A DNA stretch of 32,541 nucleotides from Rhodospirillales bacterium (lineage in GTDB: Bacteria > Pseudomonadota > Alphaproteobacteria > Rhodospirillales > Magnetospirillaceae). The stretch covers positions 1 through 32,541 of the forward strand of contig JACMKT010000263.1 in assembly GCA_014380005.1 (NCBI GenBank), read 5' to 3'. Below, one piece after another: positions 16,747-24,875 of this stretch. The notes beneath the pieces are model-generated. The model had not been told where the DNA came from. It did not search any database and saw only the letters and a list, made by a program, of their open reading frames with translations. Position numbers and translations under genes: made by a program. Positions within the stretch are counted from its first letter, which is position 1. The number at the start of each line of letters is the position of its first letter.

Positions 16747-19113
16747 ATGGCCGGAGACGCCGACCGCAACGCGGCCGACGAACCGTTTGGGTGTAAGCGG
16801 AACGGAAAGCATAAGCGACGCATGCTGGACCGTATCGCCACCGCCATGACCGCCCTTTTGGGCCTCAACCGCCCCGCGCCGGCAGCTCAATCCCCCTGGC
16901 GCGTGCTCCACCACGAACGGATCATCGAGGGCTACGCCCTGTGGGATGCCGAAGACCGGCTGGTCGAACAATCGGGCTTCTTGGGCAATTACCTGCCCCA
17001 GCTGGCCGAATGGCAGCGTCCCACCGGCTACCAGATCGTCACCGCCCTGGTGGAATCCGGACGGGTCACCCCGCTGCCCGGCCTGGACAGCGCCCAGACC
17101 ATCGAGACCATGTGCCGCCTGCGCGGGGAAATCCCCGGCCTGCGGTCCTTCCGCATGACCGACGGCCAAGTGTTCCTGGCCCGCACGCTGGATATGGGCG
17201 AGTCATGCCGCGCCACCATCTTTTCCAACATCACCGATTTCAACAAGACGCAGCAAAGTTATCGGGTGCACGAAGACACCTTCCGCGACGTCTTCGAATC
17301 CGCTCCCTCCATGATGGTGTTGCTGGATGCCGCCAAGCGCCCGCTGGCGGTGAACCGCGCCTTCCGCACCGCCTTGGGCCACCCGCTGGACCATCTGGCC
17401 GAGTTGGGCTGGGAAGGCATCCTGCACCCCGATGACAACGCCGCGCCGTGGAGCGCCGGCACGCACCGCTTCGTCAGCTCCGATGGCACCGTGGTGCGCG
17501 GCCAAATGCGGGTGACGCCCGTGCGCAACGCCGATGGCCGCCTGCTGGTCACCATCGAAGACCTGACCCAGCGCTGGGATGCGGAAGAGCGCATCCGCCT
17601 GCAGGCCTTGCTGCTGGGGCAGATCGGCAGCGCGGTGCTGGCGGTGGACCGCAATGGCCGCGTCATCTACGGCAACCCCGCCGCCCAGACCCTGTTCCAA
17701 TGGAGCGACGCGGTGCTGCCCGGCACGCCGGTGGAGCGCCTGCTGGGTCCCGGCATCCGCGCCGCCATGGATTCCGAAATCACCGAGATCGAGCTTGAGG
17801 GCGCCACCTGGAGCGGCAGCCATTTCCCCGCCCAGGCCGGCATCGCCCGCATGGTGGACGGCGCCGGCAACTCGGCTGGCGTGGCATTGGTGGTCAGCGA
17901 CCTGACCCCGCGCCGGGCGCTGGACCTTCAACTCATGCATTCGGCCCGGCTAGCCACCTTGGGCGAGATGGCCGCCAGCATCGCCCACGAATTCAACCAA
18001 TGCCTCCACGTCATCCGCTTGGCGTCCGAGGCATTGCGCATGGATTTGAGCGACGGCGCCCTGGACCCCACCCGAATCGGCAAGCGATGCACCAACATCC
18101 TGACCCAAGTGGACCGCCTGACCGAGATGGTCAGCCACATGCGCACCATCAGCCGGCGCGACAATTCAGGCAAACGCCCGTTCCGGCCCCAAGGCGCGCT
18201 GGACGCCGCCATCCGCATGATGGAACCATTGCTGCAGGTGGAAGGCATCGCCCTGGTGCGCCGAGGCCTATTGGGCCACCGCAACGCCATGGGCCATCAG
18301 GTCCGGCTGGAGCAGGTGCTGCTGAACCTGTTGAACAACGCCCGCGATTCCATCCGCGAGCGCTTCGCCCGTGACGGCAATACGGGCGGCACCATCACCA
18401 TCGCCTGCACCGCCGAAAATGGCCGCTTGCGCATCCGCCTCAGCGATGACGGCACCGGCGTGCTGGACACCGCCGGCCATCATATCTTCGAGCCGTTCTT
18501 CACCACCAAGGACGAAGGCCGCGGCTGCGGCCTGGGCCTGTCCATCAGCCGGGGCATCTGCGCCGAAATGGGCGGCAGCCTGACCTTCCGCAATCTGGAA
18601 CGCGGCGCCGAATTCACCATCGAAATACCCGAATTGGCCCCGTCCGACACCGTGGAAACGCCGCCTCCCGCCCCCGAAATGCCCGACATGCGCTGGACCG
18701 GCACGCCTGACGACGAGGACGATTTCACCGAGGAACACCGCCTGCTGCTGGTGGATGACGAAGCGCTGTCGGTGATGATGGTGTCGGAATTCCTGGAACG
18801 TCAGGGCTATGTGGTGGACACCGCCTATGACGGAATGGAAGCCCTGGACAAGTGCCAGACTCACGTCTATCACGCGGTCATCACCGACATCCGCATGCCG
18901 CGCATGGACGGCCACGAACTGATCGCCCGGCTGGACGAGTTGCAGCCCGGCACGCCGGTCATCGTGGTCACCGGCCATCTGAAAGAAAGTCATGTCACCG
19001 AGTTGGGCGCCAACGTGGTGGCCATGCTGTCCAAACCGTTCCAGTTGCAGGATTTACGCGACCATTTGTCCCGCCTCGATCACATCGAAACCCTAGAAAA
19101 AGAGGAAGTGTGA
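16747..19113 (+). CDS. Hybrid histidine kinase with PAS domains; H-box Pro replaced by Cys
   Basis: 788 residues, no membrane segment. An N-terminal PAS_7-like region (about 50-165) is followed by two PAS domains (about 175-280 and 285-390). HisKA has H414 in IAHEFNQCLHVIRL: the near-invariant Pro of the HExNQPL box is Cys419 (codon TGC at 18001-18003). The HATPase has NLLNNARDSI, SDDGTGVLD and GCGLGLSISRGI, and the receiver has D714 (VITDIRMPRMDG) and K763 (LSKPFQ). A GGGGGGA stretch just upstream supports the ATG at 16747. The stop lies 2 bp before the ATG of the NarL-type regulator at 19116, so this is a firm kinase-regulator operon. Confidence 0.9.
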   Translation: MAGDADRNAADEPFGCKRNGKHKRRMLDRIATAMTALLGLNRPAPAAQSPWRVLHHERIIEGYALWDAEDRLVEQSGFLGNYLPQLAEWQRPTGYQIVTALVESGRVTPLPGLDSAQTIETMCRLRGEIPGLRSFRMTDGQVFLARTLDMGESCRATIFSNITDFNKTQQSYRVHEDTFRDVFESAPSMMVLLDAAKRPLAVNRAFRTALGHPLDHLAELGWEGILHPDDNAAPWSAGTHRFVSSDGTVVRGQMRVTPVRNADGRLLVTIEDLTQRWDAEERIRLQALLLGQIGSAVLAVDRNGRVIYGNPAAQTLFQWSDAVLPGTPVERLLGPGIRAAMDSEITEIELEGATWSGSHFPAQAGIARMVDGAGNSAGVALVVSDLTPRRALDLQLMHSARLATLGEMAASIAHEFNQCLHVIRLASEALRMDLSDGALDPTRIGKRCTNILTQVDRLTEMVSHMRTISRRDNSGKRPFRPQGALDAAIRMMEPLLQVEGIALVRRGLLGHRNAMGHQVRLEQVLLNLLNNARDSIRERFARDGNTGGTITIACTAENGRLRIRLSDDGTGVLDTAGHHIFEPFFTTKDEGRGCGLGLSISRGICAEMGGSLTFRNLERGAEFTIEIPELAPSDTVETPPPAPEMPDMRWTGTPDDEDDFTEEHRLLLVDDEALSVMMVSEFLERQGYVVDTAYDGMEALDKCQTHVYHAVITDIRMPRMDGHELIARLDELQPGTPVIVVTGHLKESHVTELGANVVAMLSKPFQLQDLRDHLSRLDHIETLEKEEV

Positions 19114-19115
19114 CC

Positions 19116-19793
19116 ATGCAGATCCTGCTCGCCGACGACCATGCCATGGTGCGAGACGGGTTGGTGCCCTTCCTGGAGCGCCTGGAGCCCGGCACAAAGG
19201 TGCTTGAGGCGTCCAGCTTCGAGGAGGCCCTGACGGCGGCCCGTGCCGCCACCGATCTGGGCATGGCCATCTTGGACCTATACATGCCGGGCATGGACGG
19301 GCTGGGCGGCCTTGCCACCCTGCGCCGCGAATTCCCCGATTTGCCCATCGTCATCCTGTCGGGCTCCACCAAGCCCGAAGACGCCTTCCAGGCCATCGAG
19401 AACGGCGCCTGCGGCTTCGTCCCCAAGACCATGCGGGGCGAGACCATCATCGGCGTGCTGCGTCTGGTGCTGTCGGGCGAAAAGTACATCCCGCCCTTCC
19501 TGTTCGAGCACCGCGACACCGTTGGCACCACGTCTGCCTCTGCCTCCACCCCGTCCATCGCCCCCGGCTCGCCGCTGTCGAGTTTGACCCCGCGCGAACG
19601 CGACATTCTGGACATGATCGTGGACGGCGCCCCCAACAAGGTGATCGCCCGCGCGCTGACGCTTCAGGAAGTGACCGTGAAGGCCCATCTGCGCAACATG
19701 TTCCGCAAACTGGGCGTCGCCAACCGCACCGAAGCCGCCCGCGTCGCCTTGGTGGCGGGCATGACCGGGCGTAAGGCGTTGGAGAAGGTGTAG
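19116..19793 (+). CDS. NarL/FixJ-family response regulator
   Basis: 225 residues. The receiver has D7/D8, phospho-acceptor D54 (ILDLYMPGMDG) and conserved Lys in FVPKTMRG. A Ser/Pro-rich linker (about 138-158) joins a LuxR-type helix-turn-helix (LTPRERDILDMIVDGAPNKV, TLQEVTVKAHLRNMFRKLGV). The ATG is 2 bp after the stop of the hybrid kinase, and the AGAGGAAG preceding it is inside the kinase 3' end. Paralogous to the regulator at 16035 but about 19 residues longer, mainly in the linker. It ends the rightward signalling run; the next gene is convergent beyond a long inverted repeat. Confidence 0.93.
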   Translation: MQILLADDHAMVRDGLVPFLERLEPGTKVLEASSFEEALTAARAATDLGMAILDLYMPGMDGLGGLATLRREFPDLPIVILSGSTKPEDAFQAIENGACGFVPKTMRGETIIGVLRLVLSGEKYIPPFLFEHRDTVGTTSASASTPSIAPGSPLSSLTPRERDILDMIVDGAPNKVIARALTLQEVTVKAHLRNMFRKLGVANRTEAARVALVAGMTGRKALEKV

Positions 19794-19815
19794 GGGAGTT
19801 CGGGGGAAGTTTTTT

Positions 19816-19910
19816 ACACGAATGAACACGGATAAACACGAATTCTAATTCAGCGGGACAGTTCTTCCATCCCATTTACTTTATTCGTGTTTATTTGTGT
19901 TCATTCGTGT
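19816..19910. repeat. 28-bp inverted repeat with 39-nt loop between convergent genes
   Basis: The arm at 19816-19843 (starting ACACGAATGAACAC) is complementary to the arm at 19883-19910 (ending TTCATTCGTGT) at 26 of 28 positions. The two mismatches are G opposite T, so a rightward RNA would pair along the whole arm with two G-U wobbles, while a leftward RNA would have A-C mismatches. It is much more AT-rich than its surroundings and lies between the stop codons of the regulator at 19793 and the MASE3 kinase at 19940. It may serve as a terminator or RNA stabiliser, or be a dispersed intergenic repeat. Confidence 0.8.
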
Positions 19911-19939
19911 CCCATTTTGCTTTCGCCATACGTTGGGAC

Positions 19940-21775
19940 TCAAGCCTCCGCCCACTCCAACTCCACCGGGGCGATTTCGCCTAAGGGGAAGCGGACTTCC
20001 ACTTCGGTGCCGGCGGCGCGGCGGACTTCCACGCTGCCGTGGATTTGCTTGACCAGCACGCCCACCATGCGCAGTCCCAAGGACGCGCCTTCGGCACCGA
20101 AATCCAATTGGCGGGCGACGTTGGTGCCGTCATCGGCCACCACCAGCGAGCCCTCGTCCCGGCCAATGGCGGCCATACGGATAGTGAGGCAGCCGCCTTG
20201 CTGGGAAAAGGCGTGCTTCAGCGCATCGCTGACCAGTTCGTGAACAATCAGCGCCAGGGGCTCGGCCCGGTCCACGGCCAAAGGCAGGCTGCCGGCTTCG
20301 ACCTCCAGGCGGACCCAGTCCTCGCGCACGCCGTACATACGGAACAGATCGCCGCATAGGGTGCGCACATACAGCACGAAATCCACCGAGGAGACGCTTT
20401 CCTGGGTGTAAAGCAGCTCATGCACCTTGGCCAAGGACAGGATACGGCCACAGGCTTCCTCGAATTTGCGGCGCAGGGCGGGATCGGTCATGCGCCAGCC
20501 CTGCATCTGCAGGATGGACGAGACGATCTGCAAATTGTTCTTCACCCGGTGATGGACTTCCATCATCAGCACGCGGTTGTCGTTGAGCGAGGATTTGAGA
20601 TCCTCCTCCATGGCCTTGCGCACGGTGACGTCGCGGATACAGGCCACCACCGCCCCTGGGCCGTTCTCACCCGCCACCGGTGAGACCTGCAATTCCAGGC
20701 AGGTACAGCCCCGTCGCGCCGACAGCATGATTTCCTCGGTCATGGGCGCGGCTTGGTCCAGCACGGCATAGCTCAGCCGTTCCAGCGGCACCATGATATC
20801 CTCGGGCAGGCCGCCTTCGCGCCACGTGCGCGCGGCCAATTCCCGGCTGGTGCGACCGAAAAATTGCTCACCGGCCCGGCTGAGGAAACGGATGCGGCCC
20901 GACGCGTCGAACATGATGACCGGGTCAACGGTGGCGTACAGCACGGCATCCAGAGTGGTGGCGTGGCGCGAGACCTCGTCGGACAAGGCCTTTTCCCGCT
21001 CCATGGCTCCGAAGATCAGGGATTGCGGGCGGCGCAGGCCGCTATCGACCACCGCCTTGAGGAACAGCCACGCGCTGATAATCTTGAGCCCGTGGCCAAT
21101 GAAATTCGCCAAACCATAAAGGTCGGAATAGCCCGAGAAGGACAGCTCGGTGAGGATCTTGGCGGCAACGCATAGGACCAGAAGCGTATAAATCTGCGGA
21201 TCGAAATCCGTGGCGCGGCGGCGCAGGCGGATCAGCACCACCAGGAACAGCCCGGCCAGCACCAATTCAAACCCCATCTTGAACGAGGTGACGCCCTGGC
21301 CCTCAATGAAGGTAAGCGGCCACACGTCGGCAAATGCCGACCCCACCAGGGCCACGGTGACCAGCGACAGCACGGTGAGAACCACTTCCACACGGAACTG
21401 GCGCTGCGGCGACCATACCGCCACCAGCAGGCTGACACCTTCGATCAGGCGGGCGGACAGCCACAATTGGGTGGACAAATTGCCACCGTGATTTTCGAAG
21501 ATGTTCAGGCCTTTGTAGCCAAGGGTGTGGATGGTATCCACACCGCCGACGAACAAATTGCTCAAACCCAACAGCAGCAGGTAATTGCGGCCGATCCAGT
21601 CGCGCGAGTACCACGCGACCACACAGGCGGCAAAGCCGACCACCACCGAGAACATCTCGGCCAAGGTATGAAACAGCAGGAAATTATTGGCCCAGATGGC
21701 ACACAGGACCAGGATCAGCAGACTGAAACCCGCCACCGCGCCCGAGGAACTTGCCTTCGGCGGTGGTGCACCCAT
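19940..21775 (-). CDS. Membrane histidine kinase, MASE3-PAS-HisKA_2
   Basis: 611 residues. A MASE3 integral-membrane sensor domain of about seven helices fills residues 12-245, with the characteristic FLLFHTLAEMFSVVVGFAAC, then LFVGGVDTIHTLGYKG. A PAS domain follows (about 272-390). The HisKA_2 domain has the phospho-acceptor in EVHHRVKNNLQIVSSILQMQ (first His about 408), followed by a HATPase of the HWE/HisKA_2 type (IVHELVSDALKHAFSQQGG, then VADDGTN). Start at ATG 21775 (MGAPPPKASSS) is preferred over the frame's first ATG at 21862, which adds 29 Pro/Arg/Cys-rich residues unlike the family. The NarL-type regulator 129 bp upstream on the same strand is the likely partner. Confidence 0.88.
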   Translation of the reverse strand: MGAPPPKASSSGAVAGFSLLILVLCAIWANNFLLFHTLAEMFSVVVGFAACVVAWYSRDWIGRNYLLLLGLSNLFVGGVDTIHTLGYKGLNIFENHGGNLSTQLWLSARLIEGVSLLVAVWSPQRQFRVEVVLTVLSLVTVALVGSAFADVWPLTFIEGQGVTSFKMGFELVLAGLFLVVLIRLRRRATDFDPQIYTLLVLCVAAKILTELSFSGYSDLYGLANFIGHGLKIISAWLFLKAVVDSGLRRPQSLIFGAMEREKALSDEVSRHATTLDAVLYATVDPVIMFDASGRIRFLSRAGEQFFGRTSRELAARTWREGGLPEDIMVPLERLSYAVLDQAAPMTEEIMLSARRGCTCLELQVSPVAGENGPGAVVACIRDVTVRKAMEEDLKSSLNDNRVLMMEVHHRVKNNLQIVSSILQMQGWRMTDPALRRKFEEACGRILSLAKVHELLYTQESVSSVDFVLYVRTLCGDLFRMYGVREDWVRLEVEAGSLPLAVDRAEPLALIVHELVSDALKHAFSQQGGCLTIRMAAIGRDEGSLVVADDGTNVARQLDFGAEGASLGLRMVGVLVKQIHGSVEVRRAAGTEVEVRFPLGEIAPVELEWAEA

Positions 21776-21904
21776 TTTCAGCCGCCCTTGATCCACCAGT
21801 TGCCCTTTCACACACGCCGCCGGGCCACGACAGCCCCTAGGTAATACCAGGGGTGGCGCCATCGCGCGAGCCCACCCTTGGAACTACGATCTCGTTCGAA
21901 GGAA

Positions 21905-22534
21905 CTACTCGATGAGGCCGCGGCGGATGGCGTAGGTCGCCAGATCGGCGGAATTATGCAGGTCCAGCTTCTGCATGATCTTGGTGCGATGGGTTTCCAC
22001 CGTCTTGATGGCGATGGACAGGGTGTCGGCGATCTCGCGGTTCTTCAGCCCCTGGGCGATCAGCCGCAGGACTTCGCGTTCGCGCGCCGTCAGCGCCACG
22101 TTGGAGGTGTCGGCACCATCCAGGAACTCGCGCACCTGCTCTTGGTTAAGCCCCGGCCCCAGATATTGCTTGCCGGCCCGCACCGAGCCGATGGCGGCCA
22201 TCAGTTCGTCATGACCCAGCTTCTTCAAGGCATAGCCGTCGGCGCCGGCGGCCAGAGCCTCGGCCACCCGGCGTTCGCAATTGGCGATGGTCAGGATGAG
22301 GACGCGGATTTGCGGGAACGCCCGCTTGATCCGCCGCGTGGCCTCGACCCCGTCCAGGATGGGCATGGACAGATCCATGAGGACGATGTCGGGCTTGAGC
22401 GCACGGGCAATATCGACGGCGGCTTGGCCGTCCTCGGCTTCTCCGACGATCTCGATGTCCTCGGCCTTCAACAGGGCAGCGAGTCCCTGGCGCACGAGCA
22501 GCTGGTCCTCGGCGATCAGGATGCGAATGGGCAC
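21905..22534 (-). CDS. NarL/FixJ-family response regulator (GTG start)
   Basis: 209 residues. The receiver has E9/D10, phospho-acceptor D54 (LMDLSMPILDG) and conserved Lys in YALKKLGHDEL. The LuxR-type helix-turn-helix is at about 145-205 (LTAREREVLRLIAQGLKNRE, then SIAIKTVETHRTKIMQKL). The start is set at GTG 22534 because a strong AAGGAGGA (22542-22549) lies eight bases upstream and residues before it do not fit the family. Leading gene of the pair with the MASE3 kinase. Its gene is divergent from the NifX-like gene. Confidence 0.92.
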   Translation of the reverse strand: MPIRILIAEDQLLVRQGLAALLKAEDIEIVGEAEDGQAAVDIARALKPDIVLMDLSMPILDGVEATRRIKRAFPQIRVLILTIANCERRVAEALAAGADGYALKKLGHDELMAAIGSVRAGKQYLGPGLNQEQVREFLDGADTSNVALTAREREVLRLIAQGLKNREIADTLSIAIKTVETHRTKIMQKLDLHNSADLATYAIRRGLIE

Positions 22535-22711
22535 GCGAGCGTCCTCCTTTGAAGCCTGAACCATCGTGGGAATATAAAGACCAGATACACAATGCCCTAA
22601 TTCCGCGAGGGAATCGAGAGCCGAGGGCACACGCCCTGTTACACCCCTTGCCCCCGACACAAGAATGCGTGTTTCATGGGCACAGAATGCCATCTGAGGA
22701 GATTTTGGGCA

Positions 22712-23098
22712 ATGCGGGTCGCCGTCGCCAGTTCCGATTACACCAAAGTCAGCGGCCATGCCGGCCGCGCCCGCAAATGGCTGCTGTTCGACGTCAGCGA
22801 AGATGGCAGCGTCAGTGCGCCGTCACGGGTGGAGTTGGAGTCCGAGATGGTCTTCCACTATTTCGAACACGACCGCCCTCACCCGCTGGACGGCATCAAC
22901 GCCCTGATCGCCCATTCGGCGGGCGAAGGTTTCCTGAAGCACATGGAAAAACGCGGCATCGCCGCCGTGATGACCGCCGAGACCGACCCGGCGAAAGCGG
23001 TGGCCGATTACCTAGCCGAATCCCTGTCCCCGCCCAAACCGCGCCCCATCGGCGAGTTGCTGTGCAAGGCGCTGGATTTGTTCAGCAAGCATAAGTGA
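22712..23098 (+). CDS. NifX/NafY-like iron-molybdenum cofactor domain protein
   Basis: 128 residues starting MRVAVASSDYTKVSGHAGRA. The protein has the single alpha/beta dinitrogenase iron-molybdenum cofactor biosynthesis fold seen in NifX, NafY and the NifB C-terminus, which bind FeMo-co or its precursor. Family-typical stretches are the early HAGRARKWLLFDV and the later GEGFLKHMEKRGIAAVMTAE. The ATG at 22712 is chosen over 22676 because GAGGAG (22696-22701) precedes it and the fold begins there. It is convergent with modE, in a block of molybdenum genes, which supports a link to molybdenum or nitrogenase. No nif gene is visible in this window, so a general molybdenum-cluster carrier is possible. 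Confidence 0.82.
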   Translation: MRVAVASSDYTKVSGHAGRARKWLLFDVSEDGSVSAPSRVELESEMVFHYFEHDRPHPLDGINALIAHSAGEGFLKHMEKRGIAAVMTAETDPAKAVADYLAESLSPPKPRPIGELLCKALDLFSKHK

Positions 23099-23115
23099 CG
23101 GGGCGGGCGCCTGCG

Positions 23116-23913
23116 TCAGTCCACCGCCAGGATGACGTGAGACGCCTTGAACAAGGCGGTGGCGCGGTCGCCCGGTTTCAGGCCCATTTCTTCGGCGCCG
23201 TCGCGGGTGACCATTGCGGTGATGCTTTTGCCGTCGCCGATATCCAGGGTGAATTCCGTGCTGACGGCGCCGTCTTCGCGATGGGTCACCGTGCCGGCGA
23301 TGCGGTTGCGGGCAGAGATGCGCAAGGGTTCGTCGCCCGGCGCCAGCATGACGAAGGACGATTTCACCAGCGCCACCACCTCGCGGCCCAGGGCGATGCC
23401 CAGATCGTTCAGGCTTTCCTCGGTAATGATTGCGGCCAGGGTGGAAGTCGCCGACAGGCGCAGGATCACCTCGGCATTGACCGCGCCGCATTTGATCTCG
23501 GACACGGTGCAGCGGAACACGTTGCGGGCACTGGTTTTCATGCCAAGGCTCCAGAGCAGGGCAAGGGGATCGCAGGTGCCGGCACCGTCGCCGGCCAATG
23601 TTGCCGCCACGCGGCCCAGGCGCTCTTCCAGCATGCGGAAGGCGGCAATCAGGGCGTGGCCGTCTTCGGTGACCACTGCACCGCCGCCCCGCCGCCCGCC
23701 GGCCTGACTGAGGATAGCCGGGCGGGGCAGAAGATTGTTGACCGCATTCAACGCATCCCACGCCGCCTTGTAGCTAAGGCCCACGGCCTTGGCCGCCTTG
23801 GTGATGCTGCCATGGGTGGCGACGGCGGCCAGCAGCTCGATCCGGTCGCGGCCCACCAAGGGCCGACCCTCGCGCCGCAACGCCAGCATCGCTTCAACCT
23901 TGCCGTCGGACAT
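23116..23913 (-). CDS. modE: Molybdate-responsive transcriptional regulator ModE
   Basis: 265 residues. An N-terminal LysR-like winged helix (about 18-85: RIELLAAVATHGSITKAAKA, then VGLSYKAAWDALNAVNNL) is followed by GGRRGGGAVVTEDG and two C-terminal Mop/TOBE molybdate-binding domains (about 125-192 and 198-263: SARNVFRCTVSEIKCGAVNA and SARNRIAGTVTHREDGAVST). Full family length. ModE with bound molybdate represses molybdate uptake genes. It is divergent from modA, and an inverted repeat matching the ModE operator lies in the intergenic region, so it probably controls both genes. Confidence 0.95.
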   Translation of the reverse strand: MSDGKVEAMLALRREGRPLVGRDRIELLAAVATHGSITKAAKAVGLSYKAAWDALNAVNNLLPRPAILSQAGGRRGGGAVVTEDGHALIAAFRMLEERLGRVAATLAGDGAGTCDPLALLWSLGMKTSARNVFRCTVSEIKCGAVNAEVILRLSATSTLAAIITEESLNDLGIALGREVVALVKSSFVMLAPGDEPLRISARNRIAGTVTHREDGAVSTEFTLDIGDGKSITAMVTRDGAEEMGLKPGDRATALFKASHVILAVD

Positions 23914-23940
23914 GCGTTATCCCCATTCGTCTTTGAGGGC

Positions 23941-23973
23941 TTGACGCTATATACATTTACTACATAACGTCAA
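23941..23973. promoter_or_regulatory. ModE-type operator with overlapping divergent promoters
   Basis: TTGACGCTATATA (23941-23953) and TACATAACGTCAA (23961-23973) form an inverted repeat, 11 of 13 pairs, with a 7-nt spacer. The cores CGCTATATA and TACATAACG match the known ModE operator layout (CGnTATATA, short spacer, TATATAACG). On the minus strand TTGACG and TATAGC are 16 bp apart, giving a plausible modE promoter. A plus-strand TTGACG at 23941 could serve modA. Bound ModE would cover both. Confidence 0.8.
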
Positions 23974-24010
23974 GGTCACCGCCCGCATGACCACCAGGGG
24001 AGACACCCGC

Positions 24011-24775
24011 ATGTTGAAGCGTTTTCTGGGGGCCGCCGCCGGCCTTGCCATGGGCTTGTCGGCCATGACCGCCCACGCCGAGGACGTCCTTGTCTTCGCC
24101 GCCGCGTCGCTGACCAACGCCTTGAACGAGATCGGCGAGCAATTCACCACCAAGACCGGACACACGCTGAAAGCGTCCTACGCCGCCTCGTCGGCGCTGG
24201 CCAAGCAAGTCGAACAGGGTGCTCCCGCCCAGGTGTTCGCTTCCGCCGATCTGAAATGGATGGATTATCTGGCCAGCCAAAAGCTGATCAACCCGGACAC
24301 CCGCTTCAATCTGCTGGGCAACACCCTGGTGCTGGTGGCGCCGCTGGAGTCCAAACTGGACAAGGTGGAACTGAGCCCCAAGACCAACATCGCCGCCCTG
24401 GCCGGTGATGGCCGCATCGCCACCGGCAACCCCGACAGCGTGCCGGTGGGCCTGTACTTCAAGCAGGCCATGGAGCGCGCCGGCCAGTGGCAAGCGGTAG
24501 CGCCCAAGATCGCCGCCGCCGATTCCGTGCGCGCCGCCCTGGCCTTCGTGGAACGGGGCGAGGTCCCCCTGGGCGTGGTCTACGCCACCGACGCCGCCGT
24601 GACCAAGAAGGTCAAGGTGGTCGGCGTATTCCCCGATGCCATGCACGACCCCATCGTCTATCCCTTCGCCCTGATCACCGGCAAGGAAACCCCTGGGGCC
24701 AAGGCGCTGCTGGAGTTCATCCGCACCAACCAAGCCAAGGGCGTCTTCGCCAAATACGGCTTCAAGGTCAATTAA
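24011..24775 (+). CDS. modA: Molybdate ABC transporter substrate-binding protein
   Basis: 254 residues with a Sec signal peptide (MLKRFLGAAAGLAMGLSAM, cleavage after THA, before Glu-Asp). The mature part begins EDVLVFAAASLTNALNEIGE and contains YAASSALAKQVEQGAPAQVF, then ASADLKWMDYL, the classic ModA oxyanion-binding stretches. Later TGNPDSVPVGLYFKQAM and YPFALITGKETPGAKALLEF are also family-typical. Periplasmic molybdate/tungstate capture. The ATG at 24011 has AGGGGAG upstream; an in-frame ATG at 23987 would put extra residues ahead of the signal peptide. Unusually, no modB or modC follows; the next gene is a DUF2478-DUF364 protein. Confidence 0.95.
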   Translation: MLKRFLGAAAGLAMGLSAMTAHAEDVLVFAAASLTNALNEIGEQFTTKTGHTLKASYAASSALAKQVEQGAPAQVFASADLKWMDYLASQKLINPDTRFNLLGNTLVLVAPLESKLDKVELSPKTNIAALAGDGRIATGNPDSVPVGLYFKQAMERAGQWQAVAPKIAAADSVRAALAFVERGEVPLGVVYATDAAVTKKVKVVGVFPDAMHDPIVYPFALITGKETPGAKALLEFIRTNQAKGVFAKYGFKVN

Positions 24776-24875
24776 GACACCCACACCCTTGCTGGAAGTT
24801 CTATTGCCGCGTGGGGAAAATCACGGCACTGTTGACGGGCCACAACCCGGAATTCCTCCATGATGGCGCCATAGC

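Noticed and set aside
22694-22712. TGGGCAC-AGAA-TGC resembling a sigma-54 promoter before the NifX-like gene
   Set aside because: The GG and GC elements are two bases too close for a -24/-12 promoter, and the ATG follows almost at once.
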